18,523 bases of DNA from Candidatus Zhuqueibacterota bacterium 4572_119 (lineage in GTDB: Bacteria; Zhuqueibacterota; Zhuqueibacteria; Thermofontimicrobiales; Thermofontimicrobiaceae). The position numbers and the translations under genes are program-made. Within the stretch, counting starts at the first letter, position 1, and each line of letters begins with the position of its first letter. Below the pieces are notes generated by a model. The model searched no databases, was not told where the DNA came from, and was given only the letters and a program-made list of their open reading frames with translations. The stretch covers positions 1 through 18,523 of the forward strand of contig NBLI01000005.1 in assembly GCA_002084535.1 (NCBI GenBank), given 5' to 3'. Of this stretch, positions 1-6,253 are shown piece after piece.

Positions 1-23
1 TTATTCTATTAAAGAGTCCATTC

Positions 24-118
24 TAAAAACCAGGTATTTTAAGTTTTTTCATAAATTATGGTGCTATAACTTCAATATAAACAGTTTTTGTTTTGATTGA
101 AAAAATACCTGGTTTTTA
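24..118. repeat. Perfect 17-bp inverted repeat with 61-bp spacer (possible MITE or cruciform)
   Basis: The left arm TAAAAACCAGGTATTTT (24-40) is the exact reverse complement of the right arm AAAATACCTGGTTTTTA (102-118). A shorter, imperfect pair lies outside it (GAGTC at 14-18 and GACTC at 132-136). The spacer holds no open reading frame and is AT-rich. The arms begin and end with TA, as would be expected of a miniature inverted-repeat element inserted at a TA, but no longer target duplication is visible. Alternatives are a pair of oppositely oriented protein-binding sites upstream of the operon, or an extruding hairpin. The 61-nt spacer and absence of a strong T-run argue against an intrinsic terminator. 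Confidence 0.6.
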
Positions 119-129
119 CCTTTTTAGAG

Positions 130-162
130 TTGACTCATTAAAAATTTTTAAAAAAATATAAT
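130..162 (+). promoter_or_regulatory. Possible promoter for the 288-6168 operon
   Basis: A perfect TATAAT lies at 157-162 behind an A/T tract. The only good -35-like hexamer is TTGACT at 130-135, giving a 21-bp spacer, which is longer than the usual 16-18 bp, so the pairing is doubtful. Transcription from here would give a leader of about 120 nt before the start at 288. It overlaps the outer part of the upstream inverted repeat, which could allow regulation. Confidence 0.3.
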
Positions 163-264
163 AATCAACAGCTACGCTGCGATCGGTTACCTGTTTGGGA
201 TGACAAAATGCATATTTGCTCAGAATTTTAAATTGTAAAATAAACACGAAGGCGAAAAGGTTGA

Positions 265-297
265 ATGAATAAAAAAGTAGTGAAACCATGGGTTTAA
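265..297 (+). CDS. Possible 10-codon leader peptide overlapping the first gene's start
   Basis: An ATG at 265, preceded four bases earlier by AAAAGG (255-260), opens a ten-residue frame (MNKKVVKPWV) ending in TAA at 295-297. The downstream gene's ATG at 288 lies inside it in another frame and has no clear Shine-Dalgarno of its own. Translation of the small frame followed by re-initiation at 288 is therefore a possibility. Such short frames arise easily by chance in AT-rich leaders, so this is only a suggestion. Confidence 0.2.
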   Translation: MNKKVVKPWV

Positions 298-2369
298 TAT
301 TAAAAAAAGAAAATAAAGGATTGGATATTTGGCGGGAGATGGCTACATATCCTTTCTATAAATATGATAGCATTCAGGGCTATAAATTTATTTTTTCTTT
401 GTTAGAGAAAAAAGTTGATGAATTTTGTTTCTATTTGTACCTGTTGTCAGAGAATAAAGAGAAACTGGTGCTTGAATCAACAAACATGTCCGAAATTGAG
501 GATCTTTCTGAAAAATCAGCACAAAACAAAGAATTACTGGAGATTTATCAGCAGCCCGAATCGAGTATTAAATTGAGGGAAAGTCATCGTCAAATAATCC
601 CGGTGAAAGAATGGGGAGGCGAATTGCTCAACATTCCTCTTTTAATTAATGGTGAGGAATTTATCGGAACAATTTTATGTGGTCCTTTGAAAAATGAAAA
701 AATTTCCGGGAAAGAAAAAAAAGAGCTGGAAAAATTTTCAGTGGCGGCTGCTTCTGCCATCAGTAATTTGAAAAGAACATCTGATTTGCTTGCCGAGATT
801 CAGAAACTCGATTCCAGCGCTGAAGTACGAAAAAGAATGCTCGGTTCAGCGCTTGAAGTGAATCGCTTTGTGGATTTGCTGCTGGATTTGGCGTTGACAG
901 CGACAAAAGCAGAGGCGGGCTTTGTGGCAATTACGGATTCATCAGAAAAAAACATGACAGTGCGCGCGCATAAAAATTTGCCGGATGGTTTCGCGGAAAA
1001 AATGAATTTAAATAGCCAAAACGGAATGTTTGAATGGTCAGAAGAAGATAGTGAAGTTTTAATATTGAGTGATTATGATTTTGTGGCTGAATATAAAGTG
1101 AAGTCGATTTTAGCGGTACCATTGGTGGAGAAGAAAAAGCTAATTGGTGTTTTCGCGCTCATGAGTTTTGACGCCTCGGAAATGTTTTCAGAATTCAGCC
1201 TTTCAGTGCTTACCAATTTCACAGAACAGATTAAACTTGTATTGAACAATACGAAATTGTTTGAAAATTTTACCACCCGGTATTTTGATACTTTGGTCGC
1301 GATGAGCAGGGCTTATGACCATCGTTCGCCTTTTACAACCGGTCATTCCGGTCAGGTTTCAAACGTGGCGGCTGAAATTGCTTACCAGATGAAGTTCTCC
1401 GCGGAAGAGATTAAAAATATTTCACAGGCAGGTTTAATCCACGATGTGGGGATGTGCGGCGTGGTTGAGATCACTGATGGTTTCCAGGCTGATTATAATC
1501 ATCCTGAAATTGGCGCCAGTATGATTGAGGTGCTGCCCATCTCCAAGGATATTATTGAAGCAGTACGAACGCACCATGAGTGGAATGATGGCTGGGGTTT
1601 TCCCAATGGATTGAAAGGTGATGAAATCCCAATGAGCGGACGAATCCTGGCAATAGCGGATTACTTTGCTGATATTACGTCGAATAGCAAGGCAAGGAAA
1701 GCATTTTCCTTAAAGAAAGTTTTAGAAGATTTGGAACTCCGCAGGGAGAAGCAGTTTGATGAAAAAGTTGTTGAAGAACTGATTAAGATATTAGAGAAAA
1801 AGCAAAATAAAAAAATCGAGGAGACATTTGATTTCTGCTGGAAGTTCAAAGGAGAACCAGAAGATGTGTGTGAAAATTGTCCGGCTTTTCAGCAGAAAAA
1901 TGTTTATTGCTGGGGTTTCCCGGGAGTGCTTTGTGAGAAACACGGTGATAATTCTTGTGATGATTGTTTCATTTTTAACGAATGGATTGAAAGAGTAGAA
2001 ACGCTTATTCAAACAGATAAAATAGAGGTGAAAAACATGGAACACAAAGTATTGAAAAAAGATGGTTTCGCGGTTGTTCAACTTAGCGGAGAAATTGATG
2101 TATCTGTAGCGCCCCAGTTAAGAAATGCATTGAAGGAATTGATCGATTCTGGTACTGTGAATTTGGTTGTGGATTTGAGCGAAGTGGCGTTCATCGACAG
2201 TTCCGGACTGGGGATCTTTGTGGTCGCCTATAAATTGGCAAAAACAAAAGAAGGCACAATCCGCTTTGCCGCTGCCAGACCCGAAGTGCTAAAGGTTATA
2301 AAGTTAACAAGATTAGACAAGCATTTACAACTTTTTGAAACCGTTGAACAAGCCGGGACAGATTTTTAA
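288..2369 (+). CDS. GAF-GAF-HD-GYP-Cys-rich-STAS regulatory protein
   Basis: Cytoplasmic signalling protein of 693 aa with no membrane segment. A divergent GAF-like region (about 30-160) and a second GAF (about 185-322) precede an HD-GYP-type hydrolase domain (335-505), then a cysteine cluster (517-560) and a STAS domain (584-690). The HD-GYP domain keeps H385-D386, H405 (NHPEIG), H429-H430 and D458, but has GFP (437-439) for GYP and HDVGM for the usual HDxGK. The cysteines C517, C528, C531, C541, C549, C557 and C560 resemble small 'CW' metal-binding modules seen beside signalling domains. STAS carries DSSGLG (637-642), the anti-anti-sigma phospho-serine loop, with S638 the likely site. HD-GYP proteins usually degrade cyclic di-GMP; catalysis here is uncertain. 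ATG 288 is the first possible start after an in-frame stop at 270-272. The gene overlaps the next by one base, so it probably regulates the following envelope genes. Confidence 0.9.
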   Translation: MGLILKKENKGLDIWREMATYPFYKYDSIQGYKFIFSLLEKKVDEFCFYLYLLSENKEKLVLESTNMSEIEDLSEKSAQNKELLEIYQQPESSIKLRESHRQIIPVKEWGGELLNIPLLINGEEFIGTILCGPLKNEKISGKEKKELEKFSVAAASAISNLKRTSDLLAEIQKLDSSAEVRKRMLGSALEVNRFVDLLLDLALTATKAEAGFVAITDSSEKNMTVRAHKNLPDGFAEKMNLNSQNGMFEWSEEDSEVLILSDYDFVAEYKVKSILAVPLVEKKKLIGVFALMSFDASEMFSEFSLSVLTNFTEQIKLVLNNTKLFENFTTRYFDTLVAMSRAYDHRSPFTTGHSGQVSNVAAEIAYQMKFSAEEIKNISQAGLIHDVGMCGVVEITDGFQADYNHPEIGASMIEVLPISKDIIEAVRTHHEWNDGWGFPNGLKGDEIPMSGRILAIADYFADITSNSKARKAFSLKKVLEDLELRREKQFDEKVVEELIKILEKKQNKKIEETFDFCWKFKGEPEDVCENCPAFQQKNVYCWGFPGVLCEKHGDNSCDDCFIFNEWIERVETLIQTDKIEVKNMEHKVLKKDGFAVVQLSGEIDVSVAPQLRNALKELIDSGTVNLVVDLSEVAFIDSSGLGIFVVAYKLAKTKEGTIRFAAARPEVLKVIKLTRLDKHLQLFETVEQAGTDF
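2024..2039 (+). promoter_or_regulatory. Internal ribosome-binding site and ATG for a free STAS protein
   Basis: Inside the preceding gene, AGAGGTGA (2024-2031) matches the anti-Shine-Dalgarno complement GGAGGTGA at seven of eight positions. It lies five bases before an in-frame ATG (2037-2039, codon 584). That ATG falls exactly at the start of the STAS domain. Initiation here would yield a 110-residue protein, the normal length of a stand-alone anti-sigma-factor antagonist. The gene's own start at 288 has a far weaker site. Actual use is inference. Confidence 0.45.
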
Positions 2370-4237
2370 TGAAAAAGAACAATAAAAATTTTTACAGGTT
2401 TGTTGTGGTTTGTTTGTTAGGACTATTGGTTACGAATTTTTCCTGTTTAATAACTGACAGGAAAAAAGAAAAAAACTTGATTAGCAAAGAGCCATTACAA
2501 ATTAACGGACCAAAGACTTTGCTGGTTTTTGACAGTACGGATAAGTATGGTCTGTTGTGTTATAATCAGGTAATACAAACATTTAATTATGGAAAAATTT
2601 CTTACGACCGCTTTGATATGGCAACCGGATTTGGGTTGCCAATGCTGGATAAATACGCTTCAATCGTCTCCGCCACAGAAAATCTATGGAAACTGAATAA
2701 AGAACAATGTTTGAAACTTGAAAAATTTATCAGTAGTGGTGGAGGATTAGCTGTTTTATATAGAACCTGGAATGAGAATATTCCCCACTTGTTTGGTGTG
2801 AAGGGTGCGGTTGAACCGGAATTTAATGAAGAGGAGGGACAATTCACAATTATTAGGGAATTTCTACCTGGCAGCAAAGGACTTGAATTTCGAGGCGAGG
2901 ATATTTCAAATTATAAGCTTGATGTCGCAACGGGAATAGATGTCATCGGAAATAATGAACAAAATGATATCGTATGGACACATAATTATGGTGCTGGAAA
3001 AGTCCTTTATTGGAACACGGGTCTGTTAGCCAGAAAGATAAACCGCGGCTTTATCACCCGCTCTGTTGGTGTGGTGCAGCCGTTTACTGTGGTAGCTTTG
3101 GCAAATATAGGATTAATTGATATTGATGATTATCCCAACTCATCATCCAATATGAAACTTGAGCCGATTAAATCCGAATTTGACATGACGATATCAGAGT
3201 TTTATACTCTGCAATGGTACCCGGATATGTTAAAACTGGCAAAACGGTTCGGTCTTGAATATACATCGGTGGTGGTTTTTAATTATAATGGACAGACTGC
3301 ACCGCCTTACAAATTTTATGAATGGCTCCATGGTGAAATAAAGTTGGGAGGGAGAAAAATTAAGTCTTCACAGTACGCGGTAACAAGTTTAACAGATGTG
3401 ACAGAGCTTGGTTTACATGGATATAATCATCAGCCATTGACATTAGAAAACTGGATAACACCTGATAATATGAAATTGGCTTTAAATGCAAGTAAAAAAA
3501 GATGGGAAATAGACAATCTTGGGCAGGAGCCTTTTTCATATATTCCTCCTTTGAATATATATGATTCAACCGGAATTAATACATTAACTCAAGTATATCC
3601 TTCTATTAAAGAAGTTGGTCCCCTGTTTCTTGGTATATTTGAAGAAGGACAATTTCGCGAGTTTGGCACGGAACCCTGGAACAAGGATATATATTTAATC
3701 CCGCGAATAACATCCGGTTTCATCCTAACAGAATTTTATAAACGCGCTATGATTTCAATCCTGTCGTCAAATGGAATCTGGTCGCATTTTGTACATCCTG
3801 ATGATGTTTATCCACTTGGCGAAAGGTACAGTAAGGAAGATCTGGAGGATAGTGAAATTGGTGAATTAAAATGGCACGGGGAACCTGCGCAAAACGGATT
3901 GTATTACCACTTCATAAATTGGCTTGAGTTCGCGAAAGAAAACTATCCCTGGCTGAATTTTATGAACAGAAAACAGGCTTACGATGTCATGCAGCGCTAC
4001 GACCAGATGAAAATTGGCGCGTCTGCTCAGGGGAATATTTTAAACCTGGAGACCAACGTAGTACCAGCATATTTTTATTTATATTTGAGGGACAAAAACG
4101 TGCTTAACGGGATGCTCGGTTGTGAATTGGTCCATGAGCACCAAACAGACTTTGGCAGTCATTTTGTTTTTAAAGCGACCGATTTAATAATGATGATTCA
4201 ATTTGATAACCAGATCAAAGAAAAGGAGATCGGCTGA
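2369..4237 (+). CDS. DUF2194-type lipoprotein with polysaccharide-deacetylase-like motifs
   Basis: Predicted envelope protein of 622 aa. The N-terminus (basic residues, hydrophobic 11-22, Cys at 26) looks like a lipoprotein leader with a poor lipobox (NFSC). An alpha/beta domain (about 48-240) resembling a class-I amidotransferase fold is followed by a larger domain with carbohydrate-esterase-4-like metal motifs: DIDDYP (251-256), HGYNH (350-354, an HxxxH motif), a proline-rich strand (392-394) and HPDD (476-479). I recall this arrangement as the DUF2194 family, found near Pel-type exopolysaccharide genes. Likely role: trimming acetyl groups from, or otherwise modifying, an exported polysaccharide; substrate unknown. 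Its ATG overlaps the upstream stop (TAATG), and its stop overlaps the next start, so the three genes appear translationally coupled. Assignment of a deacetylase activity is inference. Confidence 0.8.
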   Translation: MKKNNKNFYRFVVVCLLGLLVTNFSCLITDRKKEKNLISKEPLQINGPKTLLVFDSTDKYGLLCYNQVIQTFNYGKISYDRFDMATGFGLPMLDKYASIVSATENLWKLNKEQCLKLEKFISSGGGLAVLYRTWNENIPHLFGVKGAVEPEFNEEEGQFTIIREFLPGSKGLEFRGEDISNYKLDVATGIDVIGNNEQNDIVWTHNYGAGKVLYWNTGLLARKINRGFITRSVGVVQPFTVVALANIGLIDIDDYPNSSSNMKLEPIKSEFDMTISEFYTLQWYPDMLKLAKRFGLEYTSVVVFNYNGQTAPPYKFYEWLHGEIKLGGRKIKSSQYAVTSLTDVTELGLHGYNHQPLTLENWITPDNMKLALNASKKRWEIDNLGQEPFSYIPPLNIYDSTGINTLTQVYPSIKEVGPLFLGIFEEGQFREFGTEPWNKDIYLIPRITSGFILTEFYKRAMISILSSNGIWSHFVHPDDVYPLGERYSKEDLEDSEIGELKWHGEPAQNGLYYHFINWLEFAKENYPWLNFMNRKQAYDVMQRYDQMKIGASAQGNILNLETNVVPAYFYLYLRDKNVLNGMLGCELVHEHQTDFGSHFVFKATDLIMMIQFDNQIKEKEIG

Positions 4238-6168
4238 TGATTGGCTTCAGAAAATTTGTTTGTGTGGTGATTACTTTATCACAGTTGATCTTTATTGGGA
4301 TTTTATTCCCGCAGGATTACCTGTTAGTTTATAATAGTGAAAAGATTTTCAAACCTGATTTCCAGGATTTGGATAAGAGCATACAGCTTGCAGAAGAACT
4401 GGTGGAAAAGAACGAACAACTCAAGGCAATTAAACAATATGAAAAGATTGTTGAAGAATATCCCGATCATTTAAGTTCGTGGCGGCGGCTGGCACAGCTT
4501 TACACATGGAATAGCATGAATGAAAAAGCAGTCGCTTGTTACGAAAAGATTGTCCGGTTAAATCCTGTAGATTCAGAGACAATGAAAACACTGGCTCAAC
4601 AATATATTTGGGCGGATAAGCAATTAAAAGCCATTGATTTATTGGAGAATGTTCTCGTTTTGGAGCAGGACAACCTGGAAGTTCACCATCAATTGGCGCA
4701 ACTTTACAGCTGGAATAACATGAACGATTTGGCAGTGAAACAATATGAAAGAATTGTTAAACTGGATCCGACAGACACGAAGACAAAAAAAATTCTGGCG
4801 AAAAATTATTTTTGGTCAAACAGGGTGAAAGACGGAATCAGGATATTAGAGAATGTGCTGGAGCTGGAACCGGACAGTGTCAGCATCCGTGAGGAGCTTG
4901 CCCAGCAATATGTCTGGAATAATATGAACAAAAAGGCAATAGGTCAATATGAGGAAATATTGAAATTGCAGCCGGATAATTTTGAAGTACAGAAAAAATT
5001 AGCTCAGCAATATATGTGGAATAATCGTCCCGCGGACGCGGCGATATTATATGAACAATTATTGGAAACTGAGCCGCAGAATGATTTTTTTAAAAAACAA
5101 TTGTCCAATGCGTTTATCTGGAGCGGGCAGGGGAATAAGGCAGAAAAAATATTGCTAAAAATTTTGAACGAGCAGCCTTACAATAAAGAAATTTTGTGGT
5201 CTTTGGCAGAATTGCAGCGTTGGTCCGGGAAATGGGATTTGGCAAAAACAAACCTGAATAAACTGCTCAAGTTTGAACCAAACAATAAAAAAGCGCGGGA
5301 TATGCTTATTGGAATTCGCAGGGAATACGGAACATTTTTAGAGGCGCGGTACAACAGGATAAGCGATTCTAATAAATTGACACGCGAACAAATTCCAGTC
5401 GGTGTTACGTGTTTCTGCTCGCGTTTTTGGGAGTACCAATTTAAAGCCGCGCGAAACAGAATTTGGGACGGGAGGTTGGATTCATCGCTGGTGGGTTATG
5501 GGGGACTCATGTCATCAAAATTTAATTTTACTACCAATACTTCAATGCTGGTGGAAATTGCGGCAACTCATTATTCTTCAAGCTGGACGCCATTGGCGTT
5601 TCGGATGCAAATTAATCAGAAATTTTTTAACAGGCTACACACGAATGTCCGGTACACACGTTCTGAATCCCGTGAAGGGGTGAGGGCAATAACGAATAAA
5701 ATTATGCTTGGTGGTGTGAAGGGAGAATTTTACTGGCAATTGACAAAACGGCTGAGCCTTTCCGGGCTGTACAGTGATGTGAGTTATTCCGACGACAATA
5801 ACAAAAAAACAGCAACATTGGCTTCATATTTTTCAATGAAATTGAAGAATCCCAGGCTTGTGTTTTTTGTCTATTATTCTTATGAGGACTTTAAAAAAAT
5901 ATATTCGAGTTCATTACCCTACTGGACACCTGATGAGCTGGCTACCTCGGCTGTTGGCTTTAATGTTGAACATGAATTTTCTAACTTCATTAACGCGAGC
6001 GCGGGATATTCATTAGTGAATCAACAAAGTATATATTCACATAATTTCAGTGGGAAGCTTGGGATTTATTTCATGAAATATAATGGTGTTTTTATTGAAT
6101 TTTTAAAGAACGGTTCCGATGTTTATAACGCGGAATCTGTTTCTGTGTACTACCAACACCGGTTTTGA
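4237..6168 (+). CDS. TPR-repeat outer-membrane porin, PelB/BcsC-like
   Basis: Protein of 643 aa with an N-terminal hydrophobic signal segment (about 8-25), a TPR solenoid (about 45-360) and a C-terminal beta-strand-rich region (about 365-643). That region ends in YYQHRF, the terminal Phe expected of a BAM-assembled barrel. The TPRs have an exact 34-residue period, marked by Trp at 91, 125, 159, 193, 227, 261, 295 and 329. A periplasmic TPR scaffold fused to an outer-membrane barrel is the plan of PelB and BcsC, which guide exopolysaccharide out of the cell; here the protein is much shorter than either. The upstream gene encodes a deacetylase-like lipoprotein, as in Pel systems where PelA docks on PelB repeats. 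Translation is favoured by AAAAGGAGAT at 4221-4230, six bases before ATG 4237, with TGATG overlap. The exported polymer is unknown. Confidence 0.8.
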   Translation: MIGFRKFVCVVITLSQLIFIGILFPQDYLLVYNSEKIFKPDFQDLDKSIQLAEELVEKNEQLKAIKQYEKIVEEYPDHLSSWRRLAQLYTWNSMNEKAVACYEKIVRLNPVDSETMKTLAQQYIWADKQLKAIDLLENVLVLEQDNLEVHHQLAQLYSWNNMNDLAVKQYERIVKLDPTDTKTKKILAKNYFWSNRVKDGIRILENVLELEPDSVSIREELAQQYVWNNMNKKAIGQYEEILKLQPDNFEVQKKLAQQYMWNNRPADAAILYEQLLETEPQNDFFKKQLSNAFIWSGQGNKAEKILLKILNEQPYNKEILWSLAELQRWSGKWDLAKTNLNKLLKFEPNNKKARDMLIGIRREYGTFLEARYNRISDSNKLTREQIPVGVTCFCSRFWEYQFKAARNRIWDGRLDSSLVGYGGLMSSKFNFTTNTSMLVEIAATHYSSSWTPLAFRMQINQKFFNRLHTNVRYTRSESREGVRAITNKIMLGGVKGEFYWQLTKRLSLSGLYSDVSYSDDNNKKTATLASYFSMKLKNPRLVFFVYYSYEDFKKIYSSSLPYWTPDELATSAVGFNVEHEFSNFINASAGYSLVNQQSIYSHNFSGKLGIYFMKYNGVFIEFLKNGSDVYNAESVSVYYQHRF

Positions 6169-6253
6169 CTTCCATAAAAGGGAGCAAGGGAGAGCCAGTA
6201 ATTCATGGCGCTAATATTTGTAAGGAAAAACAATCAACAATAAGGATAAAACA

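Noticed and set aside
163..264. A possible cyclic di-GMP riboswitch in the leader before the HD-GYP gene
   Set aside because: The context is tempting, but I see neither the conserved GEMM core nor paired helices around it.
4500..5300. A CRISPR array or DNA direct-repeat array
   Set aside because: The periodicity is a 34-residue protein repeat with diverged codons, not identical DNA repeats with unique spacers.
5402..5683. A 93-codon plus-strand frame in another phase
   Set aside because: It is an out-of-frame shadow of the beta-barrel region of the TPR porin, with no start signal or recognisable domain.
4237..6168. Naming the TPR porin pelB and its neighbour pelA
   Set aside because: The topology is similar, but the proteins differ in length, the lipoprotein lacks a GH114 domain, and PelF/PelG are absent from the window.
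6165..6253. A promoter for the giant kinase using TTGACT at 6165-6170
   Set aside because: No -10-like hexamer lies at a proper distance; the hexamer is probably chance at the end of the preceding gene.
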